The notes below the pieces were generated by a model. That model saw nothing but the letters and a program-made list of their open reading frames with translations. It did no database searches and was not told the origin of the DNA. 64,000 nt of DNA from DASRDR01 sp963812945 [NCBI: uncultured Candidatus Rokubacteria bacterium] (GTDB lineage Bacteria > Methylomirabilota > Methylomirabilia > Rokubacteriales), in contig CAWEXD010000008.1 in NCBI GenBank assembly GCA_963812945.1, positions 2,976,001-3,040,000 on the forward strand, in the 5' to 3' direction. Within the stretch, counting starts at the first letter, position 1, and each line of letters begins with the position of its first letter. A program made the translations under genes and the position numbers. Shown here in pieces: positions 42,253-51,096 of this stretch.

Positions 42253-43086
42253 TCAGGGCTTTCGGATCACGTGTGTGTCTTGAGGGTTTTCAGCGTTGCC
42301 CTCGCGATAGGAGAGGTACTCGAAGTCCTTCGTCAGCGATCGCTCGACGAACATGCGCGGGTGGTAGGCGCTGCAGATGTTCTCGCCTGCGTGTTCTTCG
42401 AACAGGACAACTGGCCGGCCCGAATCGAATGCTTGCTGCTCCGGAGCCGTCAGGCGGCCGAAGCGAGCATAGTACGCACCTAGCGTCGAGAAGACGAGCA
42501 AGCCGCCGGGCCGTAGAACACGACCCAGCTCTCGAAGCCACTGGACTTGGAGTCGCTCGGGTAGGTGCGTGAAGACCGAGAGAGCGTAGACCAACCCAAA
42601 CTCATCGTCCCTGTACGCAAGCGGCGGCTCGAGTTGATTGATTGTGAACTGGCCAGGCAGATTCTGGCGGCACCATTCGATCATCCGTGTGTCGACGTCG
42701 CAGCCGTGGAGCGAGACATTGAAGCCAACCCAGTGTCGGGCGACTCGCCCACATCCGCAGCCGAAATCGAGGATCGGTGAGGCCGTCTCCAGCGTGCTCC
42801 CGGCTTGCGTGACCAGCGTACGGATGAGCTGCGCATGCTGCTCGCCAGTCTTGAGAAAGACTCCGAGGTCTGGCTGAGAAGGGCCGATACGAGCCCGCAA
42901 GTGCGCTGGTGGCACCGGTGGGCCGCTCGGGGCCGGGAACCCGCGGCTTCGCAGCGCACCGCGTACGCCAAGAGCGGCTTGGTAAAGGAAGAGGGCCGGC
43001 CTGAGCATGCGCAACCGTGCCAAGCCACTAGCCAAGTGCCGCCTCCATCCCCAGGATAGTGGCGCACTCACGGCTCCTGGCGACAC
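42253..43086 (-). CDS. class I SAM methyltransferase (methyltransferase type 11/12-like)
   Basis: 277 residues from GTG 43086, or 251 from ATG 43008. Motif I ILDFGCGCGRVARHWVG, motif II SLHGCDVDTRMIEWCRQNL, motif IV LVYALSVFTHLPERLQVQWL and GGLLVFSTLGAYYARFG are all present. A frequent modifier of sugars or lipids in polysaccharide clusters, which fits the gene neighbourhood. The amphipathic N-terminus (residues 1-50) may bring it to the membrane. Confidence 0.82.
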   Translation of the reverse strand: MSPGAVSAPLSWGWRRHLASGLARLRMLRPALFLYQAALGVRGALRSRGFPAPSGPPVPPAHLRARIGPSQPDLGVFLKTGEQHAQLIRTLVTQAGSTLETASPILDFGCGCGRVARHWVGFNVSLHGCDVDTRMIEWCRQNLPGQFTINQLEPPLAYRDDEFGLVYALSVFTHLPERLQVQWLRELGRVLRPGGLLVFSTLGAYYARFGRLTAPEQQAFDSGRPVVLFEEHAGENICSAYHPRMFVERSLTKDFEYLSYREGNAENPQDTHVIRKP

Positions 43087-43323
43087 CTAAGCAACAGCCT
43101 TGAACTCGGAGTCAGTTGGTCCCCAATAGTTACTCGTGGGTGGTCCGGAGGTCGCGGCTCCATGTCAGTTCGGAGATTACCATCGCCCAGAGCGTCAGCC
43201 TCGGGATCTCTGTTGAACGACATCCCGTGAGACGGCGACGTGCGCCATTGGCTGGGGAAACGTCAGTCCCCGAGACGAGGGAGACGCCCGGGCCGAAAAG
43301 CCCGGCCCGATCGGCGCTTCGAG

Positions 43324-44355
43324 CTAGCGCGCGCGGGTCCCCGGCGGCCCGCCCGGGTCGCCGGCGCCCGGGTTGTCCGCGAATCCCGCCAGGCTCTCCG
43401 TCCGGTCCGTCGCCACGCCCGGGTGGGGCACGAGGGCAGCGATCTCCGCCCACTCCTCGTGCGTCAGGCGGATCTCCATCGAGCGCAGGGAATCCTCGAG
43501 CTGGGCGACGGTGCGCGCCCCGACGAGGGGCGCGGTCACGGCCGGATGAGCCGAGACCCAGGTCACCGCCAGGCTCACGGGGTGGTGTCCGTGGGCCCGC
43601 GCGTAGGCGACGAACCGCGCGACGGCGTCCGGCAGCCACTCCTGCGCGTACCGCGCCTTGTAGCGCGGGTTGTCCAGGAGCCGCGCCTGGCGCGGGCCCT
43701 CGCCCGCGTACTTGCCGCTGAGCACGCCGCCCCCGATCGCGTTGTAGGGGCACACGGCCAGGCCCTCGTGCTGCGCCAGCGGGAGGAGCTCCACCTCGGC
43801 CTGGCGCTTGACCAGGCTGTACATGGGCTGGACGCACTCGAAGCGGGCCAGCCCCTGGCGGGCGGACATCCCGAGCGCCGTGGCGACCTGCCACGCGGCG
43901 AAGTTGCTGATCCCGAGGTAGAGCACCTTGCCCTGGCGGACCAGGTCGTCGAGCGCCCGGATCGTCTCGTCGAGCGGGGTGTCCGGATCGGGGAAGTGCA
44001 CGTAGTAGAGGTCGATCCGGTCCGTGCCGAGGCGCCGGAGGCTGCCCTCGACCGCCTCCCGGATGTGGCGGCGCGCCCCGCCGGCGGCGTTGACGTCGCC
44101 CTTGCGAGTCGAGCTGGAGAACTTGGTCGCGACGACCAGCTCGTCGCGGCAGTCCTTCATCAGGCGGCCGAGGATCTCCTCCGAGCGCCCGTACGTGTAG
44201 GCGTCCGCCGTGTCGAAGAAGTTGATGCCCGCGTCCCGGCAGCGCGCGAAGAGCGCCGCCGACGTCGTCTCGTCCGCGTCGCCGCCGAAGGTCATGGTGC
44301 CGAAGCAGAGCCGCGACACCTTGACCCCCGAGCGGCCGAGGATCCGGTACGTCAT
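43324..44355 (-). CDS. aldo/keto reductase
   Basis: 343 residues of a complete AKR barrel. The catalytic tetrad is visible: D48 and Y53 in FFDTADAYTYG, the lysine in ELVVATKFS, and the histidine in YYVHFPD. NADPH-binding blocks are VLYLGISNFAAWQ and the C-terminal APLVGARTVAQLEDSL. Residues beyond 320 (DNPGAGDPGGPPGTRAR) are a Gly/Pro-rich tail. Reduces an aldehyde or ketone, substrate unknown. Transcribed with the aminotransferase 19 nt upstream. Confidence 0.92.
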   Translation of the reverse strand: MTYRILGRSGVKVSRLCFGTMTFGGDADETTSAALFARCRDAGINFFDTADAYTYGRSEEILGRLMKDCRDELVVATKFSSSTRKGDVNAAGGARRHIREAVEGSLRRLGTDRIDLYYVHFPDPDTPLDETIRALDDLVRQGKVLYLGISNFAAWQVATALGMSARQGLARFECVQPMYSLVKRQAEVELLPLAQHEGLAVCPYNAIGGGVLSGKYAGEGPRQARLLDNPRYKARYAQEWLPDAVARFVAYARAHGHHPVSLAVTWVSAHPAVTAPLVGARTVAQLEDSLRSMEIRLTHEEWAEIAALVPHPGVATDRTESLAGFADNPGAGDPGGPPGTRAR

Positions 44356-44374
44356 GCGACCATCGCCCAGGGCG

Positions 44375-45757
44375 TCAGGCCGGGACGACCGCCTTGATCG
44401 ACGCCCGCACGATCTCCAGCACGCGGTCGATCTGCTGCTCGGTGATGACCAGCGGCGGTGCGAAGAAGATCTGCTCGGCCACCGTGCCGTCCGGCACCGA
44501 GTAGCTCCGGATCCGGGTCGCGAGCCCGCGCTTCTCCATGTCCCGGCGGATCCGGAGTCCCACCTTCTGGTCGGCCGGGAAGCCCGCCTTCGTCGTCCGG
44601 TCCGCGACGAGCTCGACGGCGGCGATCAGGCCCTTGCCCCCGCGCACGTCACCGATGGCCGGCAGCTCTTTCTGGAGCCCGAGGAGCCCCTGGTAGAGGC
44701 GCGTCCCGAGCCGGGCCGAGCGCTCCCACAGCCGCTCGCGCTCCATGATCGCGATGTTCGCCAGGCCGACGGCGCAGCACATCGGGTGTCCGGAGTAGGT
44801 GGCGGCGTGCATCCACCGGTCCTCGGGCTTGACCGTGTTCATGGTCTCGAAGATGTCGCGCGACACCACGATGCCGCCGAGCGGGGCGTACCCGGACGTC
44901 ACCGCCTTCGCGAAGGACTGGATGTCCGGCTGGACGTTCCAGTGCCCGAGCGCGAACCACTGGCCGGTCCGGCAGAAGCCGGTGATGACCTCGTCGGCGA
45001 TGAAGAGCACGTCGTGCTTCGTGCAGATCTCGCGGATCCGCGGGAAGTAGTCGTCCGGCGGCACGATCACGCCGCCCCCGCCGATGATCGGCTCGGCGAT
45101 GAACGCGGCGACCGTGTCCGCCCCCTCGCGGAGGATCGCCTCCTCGAGCTCCCGGGCCGCCGCGTGCCCGACGGTCTCCCCCGCCCGCGCGCCCTGGAAG
45201 CGGTAGGGGTAGGGCGCCTGGATGTGGAAAAAACCCGGCACGCGCGGCTCGAACATCTTCCAGAACTGCGCCATGCCGGTGGCGCTCATCGCCTGGAGCG
45301 TCACGCCGTGATAGGCGTTCTGGCGCGCGATGACCTTGACCTTGTTCGGCTTCCCCTTGGCCTTCCAGTAGAAGCGGGCCGTCTTGAACGCGGACTCGTT
45401 GGCCTCGGCGCCGGCGGTGGTGAAGTAGACCGCGGCCATGTTCGAGTAGGTGAGGCTCACGATCTTGGTCGCCAGCTCGGCGGCGGGAATGTTCGCCATG
45501 CCCACGTAGTTCGAGAAGTAGGCGAGCTTCTTCATCTGGTCGAACGCCGCCCGCGCCAGCTCCTCCCGCCCGTGCCCCACGCTCACGTTCCAGAGGCCGG
45601 CGAGCCCGTCGATGTACTCGTTGCCGTGGATGTCCTTGATGACCGCGCCGTGCCCCTCCACCACGACGAGCGGCTCGGCCGCCTCGGACGAGTGGTGCTG
45701 CGGGTGGATGACGTGTGACTGGTCGCTCTTGATCAGGTCGGCCGCCGCCATGGTCAT
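44375..45757 (-). CDS. class III aminotransferase (omega-amino acid:pyruvate type)
   Basis: 460 residues, fold-type I PLP enzyme. GHGAVIKDIHGNEYIDGLAG starts the domain. FTTAGAEANESAFKTAR binds the cofactor phosphate, DEVITGFCRTG holds the PLP-ring aspartate, and K in SFAKAVTSGYAPLGG forms the Schiff base. Closest in pattern to omega-amino acid/putrescine:pyruvate transaminases. The neighbouring gamma-glutamylcyclotransferase-like gene overlaps its start by 4 nt, suggesting a joint role in amine/glutamyl compound metabolism (inference). Confidence 0.93.
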   Translation of the reverse strand: MTMAAADLIKSDQSHVIHPQHHSSEAAEPLVVVEGHGAVIKDIHGNEYIDGLAGLWNVSVGHGREELARAAFDQMKKLAYFSNYVGMANIPAAELATKIVSLTYSNMAAVYFTTAGAEANESAFKTARFYWKAKGKPNKVKVIARQNAYHGVTLQAMSATGMAQFWKMFEPRVPGFFHIQAPYPYRFQGARAGETVGHAAARELEEAILREGADTVAAFIAEPIIGGGGVIVPPDDYFPRIREICTKHDVLFIADEVITGFCRTGQWFALGHWNVQPDIQSFAKAVTSGYAPLGGIVVSRDIFETMNTVKPEDRWMHAATYSGHPMCCAVGLANIAIMERERLWERSARLGTRLYQGLLGLQKELPAIGDVRGGKGLIAAVELVADRTTKAGFPADQKVGLRIRRDMEKRGLATRIRSYSVPDGTVAEQIFFAPPLVITEQQIDRVLEIVRASIKAVVPA

Positions 45758-46215
45758 CGGGATTCCTCCGGGCTAGGGTTGCCGGGCGCGCCCGCCAGAT
45801 GGGCGCGCCAGTCGCCAGACTCGACCAGGGGCCCGCGGCCGGCCGCGAGCCCGAATCGCTCGTTGTACGCGTACACCCAGGCGTCGCGCACCTCCCCGTC
45901 GGCCGCGTGCACCGGGACGGCGCGCCGGACGTAAAGGCTCCGGGGCTCGTCCGCCGGATCGCACCACTCCGCGCGGTCGAGGTCCGGGAAGCGCGCCGGA
46001 AGGTCCGGCACGCGGTAGAGCTCCCCGGTGACCCACCCGCGGCCGTCCAGGACCACGCCCGGATAGTCGCCGAAGTGGTAGAGCGAGCCGCGGATCCGTC
46101 CGAGCCCTTCGAGGAGCGCGGCCCCGAGGAGCGGGCGCCGCGAGAAACCGGTCATCAGCGTGCCATAGGCGAAGAGGCGGTCCGGGCCCGGATGCGGAGC
46201 GGGACCGGCCGCCAT
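45754..46215 (-). CDS. gamma-glutamylcyclotransferase-like (AIG2/BtrG fold) protein
   Basis: 153 residues from ATG 46215; GTG 46218 and ATG 46227 are alternatives. I choose a start after the TACAAT hexamer at 46226-46231, which overlaps 46227. The fold signature FAYGTLMTGFSRRPLL binds the glutamyl group, and the catalytic glutamate lies in LDRAEWCDP. The domain ends VYAYNERFG. Enzymes of this fold release 5-oxoproline from gamma-glutamyl amines or amino acids. The 3' end overlaps the aminotransferase start by 4 nt, so translation is coupled. Confidence 0.78.
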   Translation of the reverse strand: MAAGPAPHPGPDRLFAYGTLMTGFSRRPLLGAALLEGLGRIRGSLYHFGDYPGVVLDGRGWVTGELYRVPDLPARFPDLDRAEWCDPADEPRSLYVRRAVPVHAADGEVRDAWVYAYNERFGLAAGRGPLVESGDWRAHLAGAPGNPSPEESR

Positions 46216-46321
46216 CACGGCGGTCATTGTAGCAGCGCGGTCACAGCGCGTCGAGGCAGGGTCCGCCCCGCGCGGGCGCAACAGAACCGCGCCGCCCGCG
46301 CGGGCTCGCGCCGCCGCCGGG

Positions 46322-48319
46322 TCAGTCGGCGCGCGGCTCCGGGCCTTCGGCCGCGTGGTCGTCGTGCTCGTCGGCGAACTCGATGGCGATGCGGCGCCAG
46401 TCCTCCTGGATCCGGAGGAACCCGTCGACGACGTCGGGATCGAAGTGGATCCCGCGGGCGGCCACGATCGCCTGGACCACTTCGGCGTGCGGCAGGGCGC
46501 CCTTGTACACGCGCGCGCTGGCGAGGGCGTCGTAGACGTCGACGAGCGCGACCATGCGGCCGGCGAGGGGGATCGCCTCCCCCCGCAGACCCTCCGGGTA
46601 GCCGGACCCGTCCCAGCGCTCGTGATGCGAGTAGACGATCTCCTTCGCCAGCTTCAGGAGGAAGTCGTCCCGCACCCCGACCCGCTCCTCCGTCCGCTCG
46701 ATCACGTCGCGCCCGTAGATCGGATGCCGCGACATCTCGTCCCGCTCGTCCGCCGAGAGCGGCCCGGGCTTCCGGAGCGCCCGGTCCGCCACCCCCACCT
46801 TGCCGATGTCGTGGATGGGCGCCAGCCTCGCGATGAGGTCGATCGTCTCCGGCGTGAGGAAGTCCCGGAACTTGGGCTGCGACGCCAGCGCCTCGCCCAG
46901 GGACCGCGTGTAGCGGCTCGTCCGGACCAGGTGCGCGCCGGTCTCGAAGTCGCGCGTCTCGGTGAGCGAGGTCAGGGCGTGCAGCACCATCTCCCGGGCG
47001 GTCCGGAGCTGGCGGTTGCTCTGGTCGGCGCGGTCCCGCTCGGCGACGAGCCGGTGAAGCGCGGCCGCGCCCAGCGCGCCGGCGAGCGCGAGCGTGGGGA
47101 AGAGCGGCGACACGAACCAGCCGTGGGCGGCCAGCGCCCAGCCCGCCCCGAGCCAGAGGGCGAGCCCGCCCCCGAGCGCCAGCGGGAGGTTCCACGCCCA
47201 GCCGAGGGCCCCGACGCCGAGGGCGACCCCGAGGGCGGCCAGGAGGACGAGTCCGAGCTCGAGCGCGGGGGCGCCCGGCGGGCGGCGGACGAGATCCCCG
47301 GCGAGGAGGTTGTCCGCGACGGTCGCGTGGACCTCGACGCCCGTCATGAACGTGCCGAGCGGCGTCGTGACGAGATCGCCCAGCCCCAGCGCGGACACGC
47401 CGACGAAGACGATGCGGCCGTCCACCGCGCGCGGCGGGACGCGCGCTTCGAGCACGTCGACGGCGGAGAGGCGCGTGAGGGTCCCCGCCGGCTCCCGGAA
47501 TCGCACGAGGACGCTCCCGTCCGCCTCGAGCGGGATCGCGCGGTCGTCGAGCCACACCGTGGGCCGCCCGCCCGCCGGATCGGCGACCGCGAGCCGGCGC
47601 GTCCCGAGCGCCGTGCGGAGGGTGGCGAGCGCCAGGCCGGGATGGAGCTCCTCGCGGAACTCGACGATCTGGTGCATGCGCCGGAGGACACCGTCGTGGT
47701 CGGGCGAAGCGTTGAGGAAGCCGGACCCACGGGCCGCGGCGCCCATCGGGACCAGGCTGCAGAGGACCCCGGTGGCCCGGGGCACGGTCGGCGGGGCGCC
47801 CGCGGGCGCCGGCCCCGCGCCGCGGCTCAGGCCGATGGGATGGAGCCGGCAGGGGCGCTCGACGGCCTGGCCGAACGTGAAGGCGTAGCCGATCACGAAG
47901 GGGCCGCGGCCAAGCGCCTCCGCCAGGGCGCCGTCCCGGCTCGAGAGCGGAGACGCGGCGCCCGGCGGCCCCGGCGGGGCGGCAGCCGCCTCGGGCTCCG
48001 GGAAGATGATGTCCAGGCCGACGGCGGCGGCGCCCAGCTCGCGGAGGCGATCGAGCAGGCGCGCGACCTGGTCGCGGGGCCAGGGCCAGCGGCCGACCTC
48101 GGCGAGGCTCCGCTCGTCGACCTCGACGACCGCCACGCGATCCGAGGGCGGCCGGAGCGGCACGGCGGCCAGGAGACGGTCGTACACCGCCAGGTCGATC
48201 CGGGCCAGGAGCCCCGGCCGGAAGACGTGGAGGCCCCCGACCGCGCACGCCACCAGGAGGCAGGCCGCGACGAGGCGGAGCCGCGACGGCCGGCGGCCCG
48301 CGGCGGCGCCCAGGATCAT
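46322..48319 (-). CDS. CHASE2 sensor with HD-GYP c-di-GMP phosphodiesterase
   Basis: 665 residues from ATG 48319. An N-terminal helix (15-35) is followed by a CHASE2 periplasmic sensor (about 35-300: AVVEVDERSLAEVGRWPWPRD and DGRIVFVGVSALGLGDLVTTP). Two to three transmembrane helices (310-385) and a short coiled linker follow. The HD-GYP domain (about 405-630) has HDIGKVGV, the second-metal SHHERWDGSGYPEGL and GRMVALVDVYDAL, all key residues present. It would hydrolyse c-di-GMP in response to an outside signal. A TACGAT hexamer 6 nt before the ATG implies leaderless mRNA. Divergent from pckG. Confidence 0.92.
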   Translation of the reverse strand: MILGAAAGRRPSRLRLVAACLLVACAVGGLHVFRPGLLARIDLAVYDRLLAAVPLRPPSDRVAVVEVDERSLAEVGRWPWPRDQVARLLDRLRELGAAAVGLDIIFPEPEAAAAPPGPPGAASPLSSRDGALAEALGRGPFVIGYAFTFGQAVERPCRLHPIGLSRGAGPAPAGAPPTVPRATGVLCSLVPMGAAARGSGFLNASPDHDGVLRRMHQIVEFREELHPGLALATLRTALGTRRLAVADPAGGRPTVWLDDRAIPLEADGSVLVRFREPAGTLTRLSAVDVLEARVPPRAVDGRIVFVGVSALGLGDLVTTPLGTFMTGVEVHATVADNLLAGDLVRRPPGAPALELGLVLLAALGVALGVGALGWAWNLPLALGGGLALWLGAGWALAAHGWFVSPLFPTLALAGALGAAALHRLVAERDRADQSNRQLRTAREMVLHALTSLTETRDFETGAHLVRTSRYTRSLGEALASQPKFRDFLTPETIDLIARLAPIHDIGKVGVADRALRKPGPLSADERDEMSRHPIYGRDVIERTEERVGVRDDFLLKLAKEIVYSHHERWDGSGYPEGLRGEAIPLAGRMVALVDVYDALASARVYKGALPHAEVVQAIVAARGIHFDPDVVDGFLRIQEDWRRIAIEFADEHDDHAAEGPEPRAD

Positions 48320-48347
48320 GGCGCCATCGTACCCCAGGCCCCGGTAT

Positions 48348-48377
48348 TTGACCCCGGCCGGGCGCTCGCGGTACGGT
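48348..48377 (+). promoter_or_regulatory. sigma-70 promoter of pckG
   Basis: TTGACC (48348-48353), 18-bp spacer, TACGGT (48372-48377). Predicted transcription start is about 48384, which rules out the GTG at 48376 and favours ATG 48391. Confidence 0.65.
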
Positions 48378-48390
48378 GAATGGAACCCCC

Positions 48391-50145
48391 ATGCCCGGGA
48401 ACGAGGCCGTCCGACGCTGGGTGGACGACGCCGCACGGCTCTGCCGCCCGGACGACGTCGTCTGGTGCGACGGCTCCGAGGGCGAGCGCGAGCGTCTCAC
48501 CGAGGCGGCGGTCCGCGCGGGGGAGCTCCTGCCCCTCGACCAGCGGAAGCTCCCGGGCTGCTACCTCCACCGGAGCGCGCCCAACGACGTCGCCCGGACG
48601 GAGCACCTCACCTTCATCTGCACGCCCGACAAGGACGACGCCGGCCCGACCAACAACTGGATGGCGCCGGCCGAGGGCTACGACCGTCTCGGCAAGGTCC
48701 TCGACGCGTCCATGGCGGGCCGGACCATGTACGTCATCCCCTTCCTCATGGGCCCGCCGGGCTCACCGTTCAGCCGGGTAGGGGTGCAGGTCACCGACAG
48801 CCGGTACGTCGTCCTCAACATGCGGATCATGACGCGCATGGGGCAGGTCGCCCTCGACCATCTGGGCGCCTCGGACGATTTCACGCGCGGCCTCCACTCG
48901 ACGGCGGACCTGGACGTCGAGCGGCGCTTCATCTGCCACTTCCCGGAGGACCGCACCATCTGGAGCGTGGGGTCCGGCTACGGCGGCAACGCCCTCCTCT
49001 CCAAGAAGTGCATGTCGCTCCGGATCGCGGGCGACATCGGGCGGCGCGAGGGCTGGCTGGCCGAGCACATGCTGATCGTGGGGATCGAGAGCCCCGACGG
49101 CGAGATCACGTACGTCTGCGGCGCGTTCCCGAGCGCGTGCGGCAAGACGAACCTGGCGATGCTCACCCCGCCGCCGTCCATGAAGGGCTGGCGCATCCAC
49201 ACGGTCGGCGAGGACATCGCGTGGCTCCGGCCGGGGCCGGACGGGCGGCTGTGGGCGGTGAATCCCGAGAACGGCTTCTTCGGCGTGGTGCCCGGCACCA
49301 ACTCGCACACGAACCGGAACGCCACCGAGACCATCCGGCGCGACACGATCTACACGAACGTGGCCCTCCGGCCCGACAACACGGTGTGGTGGGAGGGCCA
49401 TGACGACCCGCCGCCGGCCTCGGCCATCGACTGGCGGGGACGCCCCTGGACGCCGCAGAGCGGCGAGCCCGCCGCCCACGCGAACAGCCGCTTCACGGTC
49501 CCGTCGGAGCGGTGCCCGACGCTCTCGCCGGCCTTCCAGGCGCCGGAGGGCGTCCCGATCAGCGCCATCCTCTTCGGCGCCCGGCGGCGGGCCCTCGTTC
49601 CCCTGGTCTTCCAGGCGTTCAACTGGCAGCACGGCACGTTCCTGGGCGCGACGCTCGCGTCGGAGACGACGGCGGCGGCGACCGGGGCGGTGGGCGTCGT
49701 GCGGCGCGACCCGATGGCGATGCTGCCCTTCTGCGGTTACAACATGGCCGACTACTGGGGCCACTGGCTGGAGGTCGGGAAGCGCTTGACCCAGCCCCCG
49801 AAGATCTTCCGCATCAACTGGTTCCGCCGGGACGCGGGGGGGCGGTTCCTCTGGCCGGGCTTCGGCGAGAACCTGCGCGTCCTCCAGTGGATCGTCGAGC
49901 GCTGCCGGGACGGCGGCAAGGCGGAGGAGACGCCGATCGGCTACCGCCCGGCGCCGGGCGCGATCGACTCGGCGGGCCTCTCCCTCTCCCCCGATGTCAT
50001 GCGCGAGCTGCTCCACGTCGACCGCGAGGCCTGGCAGCAGAACCACCGGAGCCAGGCGGAGTTCTTCCAGAAGTTCGGCGACAAGCTCCCGCGCGGGATC
50101 CGCGCGGAGTGGGAGTCCCTCGGCACCCGCCTCCGCGCCCGCTAG
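48391..50145 (+). CDS. pckG: phosphoenolpyruvate carboxykinase (GTP)
   Basis: 584 residues from ATG 48391 (GTG 48376 lies inside the promoter). GTP-type PEPCK with all signatures: the P-loop FPSACGKTNLAML, TDSRYVVLNMRIMTRMG, NPENGFFGVVPGTNSHTN and PFCGYNMADYWGHW. The mobile lid/GTP-binding part is RINWFRRDAGGRFLWPGFGEN. It converts oxaloacetate to PEP with GTP, the entry to gluconeogenesis or an anaplerotic step. Length is normal for the family. Ends at a dispersed GGGGTCAGACCCC element. Confidence 0.96.
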   Translation: MPGNEAVRRWVDDAARLCRPDDVVWCDGSEGERERLTEAAVRAGELLPLDQRKLPGCYLHRSAPNDVARTEHLTFICTPDKDDAGPTNNWMAPAEGYDRLGKVLDASMAGRTMYVIPFLMGPPGSPFSRVGVQVTDSRYVVLNMRIMTRMGQVALDHLGASDDFTRGLHSTADLDVERRFICHFPEDRTIWSVGSGYGGNALLSKKCMSLRIAGDIGRREGWLAEHMLIVGIESPDGEITYVCGAFPSACGKTNLAMLTPPPSMKGWRIHTVGEDIAWLRPGPDGRLWAVNPENGFFGVVPGTNSHTNRNATETIRRDTIYTNVALRPDNTVWWEGHDDPPPASAIDWRGRPWTPQSGEPAAHANSRFTVPSERCPTLSPAFQAPEGVPISAILFGARRRALVPLVFQAFNWQHGTFLGATLASETTAAATGAVGVVRRDPMAMLPFCGYNMADYWGHWLEVGKRLTQPPKIFRINWFRRDAGGRFLWPGFGENLRVLQWIVERCRDGGKAEETPIGYRPAPGAIDSAGLSLSPDVMRELLHVDREAWQQNHRSQAEFFQKFGDKLPRGIRAEWESLGTRLRAR

Positions 50146-50148
50146 AAA

Positions 50149-50200
50149 CCAAAGTTCGGGGTCAGACCCCGGGTTTTGATTTCCCGGGCCGGTCACTCGA
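50149..50200. repeat. dispersed GGGGTCAGACCCC element, copy 1
   Basis: A 13-bp palindromic core GGGGTC-A-GACCCC (50158-50170) is followed by GGGTTTTGATTTCCCGGGCC. It lies between the convergent pckG and nitroreductase genes. The reverse complement is repeated at 56121-56166 with only a few differences over about 44 bp. Confidence 0.85.
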
Positions 50201-51035
50201 GGCGGTAGCGCTTCTCCCGGACGAAGGCGCCGAAGTCCGCGCGCTGCACCTCGCTGTACTGCCGCGCCTTGTCCTCGGTCCACCCGTAGCGCTCGGCGGT
50301 GCCAAAGCGCTCGGTCAGGCGCTGCCGGCGGTACGGGCGCTCGCGGATCCGGCGCTCGTCGTAGCCGTCCAGCTCCCGGTCCACCCGGGCCGCGTCGTAG
50401 CGCCCGGCGTGGACCGTCGCGCTCAGCGCGAGCCGGGGGCTCGGGGGCTCGTGCGCCTCGGACCACCCGAGCGTCAGGCCGGCGATCGGGAAGACCCAGT
50501 CGGGCAGGGCGAGCCGCTCGGCGACGGCGGCCGCGTGATTGCGGATCTCGCTGATGGGGCAGCTCCCGAGGCCGGCGAGCCCCGCCGCCTGGACGAACGT
50601 CGAGAGCACGATCGCGCCGTCGACCGTGGCGTTGAAGAACGCGTCGAGGTGCTCGTTCGGGAACGCGCGGCCGCGGCGCGCGAACAGACGCCGCAGGCGG
50701 AAGCCGTCGCCGCAGAAGACCAGGAATTCCGGCGCGCCGGCGATCCACGGCGAGCCCGGGAAGAGCGCGTCGATCGCCGCCCGGTCGGCGCCCGGCGCGA
50801 CCCGGACGACGCTCGCCTGCTGGAGGTCGCTCTTGGTCGGCGACGCGAGCGCCGTCGCAGAGAGCAGCCGGAGCAGGGCCGGCGGGACCGGGTCGGGGCG
50901 GTAGCGCCGGCAGACCGAGCGCTCGTTCATGACGGCCAGGGCGGCGGCGCCGGGCACGTCCTCAGGAACGTCCACGGTCTCGCCGTAGCGGCGCTGGATG
51001 GCGGCAGCGATGCGAGTCGAGGCGGTGGTCTTCAT
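50193..51035 (-). CDS. nitroreductase family protein
   Basis: 280 residues from ATG 51035. FMN-binding segments: MNERSVCRRYRPDPVPPALL at the N-terminus, ALASPTKSDLQQASVVRV, then TVDGAIVLSTFVQAAGLAGLGSCPISEIRNH (dimer/FMN) and FPIAGLTLGWSEA. Such homodimeric flavoproteins reduce nitro or enone groups with NAD(P)H. A strong promoter (TTGCCA, 18 bp, TATAGT) ends 6 nt before the ATG, giving leaderless mRNA. The C-terminal 60 residues (RRQRLTERFGTAERYGWTED) are characteristic of the larger subgroup. Confidence 0.87.
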   Translation of the reverse strand: MKTTASTRIAAAIQRRYGETVDVPEDVPGAAALAVMNERSVCRRYRPDPVPPALLRLLSATALASPTKSDLQQASVVRVAPGADRAAIDALFPGSPWIAGAPEFLVFCGDGFRLRRLFARRGRAFPNEHLDAFFNATVDGAIVLSTFVQAAGLAGLGSCPISEIRNHAAAVAERLALPDWVFPIAGLTLGWSEAHEPPSPRLALSATVHAGRYDAARVDRELDGYDERRIRERPYRRQRLTERFGTAERYGWTEDKARQYSEVQRADFGAFVREKRYRLE

Positions 51036-51041
51036 CGCGGG

Positions 51042-51071
51042 ACTATAGCGCGCGCCCCGCGAGGCTGGCAA
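51042..51071 (-). promoter_or_regulatory. sigma-70 promoter of the nitroreductase (leaderless)
   Basis: Minus strand TTGCCA (51066-51071), 18-bp spacer, TATAGT (51042-51047). The start codon is 6 nt after the -10, so transcription should begin at or next to the A of ATG 51035. Confidence 0.65.
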
Positions 51072-51096
51072 CGGCGCGCGGACCGGTCGTGGCATC

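Noticed and set aside
43288-43305. terminator after the aldo/keto reductase (CCGGGC-CGAAAA-GCCCGG)
   Set aside because: Short stem and no T-run on either strand; may be chance in GC-rich DNA.
46355-48379. 674-codon plus-strand frame opposite the CHASE2/HD-GYP gene
   Set aside because: Mirror of a real gene with all HD-GYP motifs on the minus strand; no start signal or domain.
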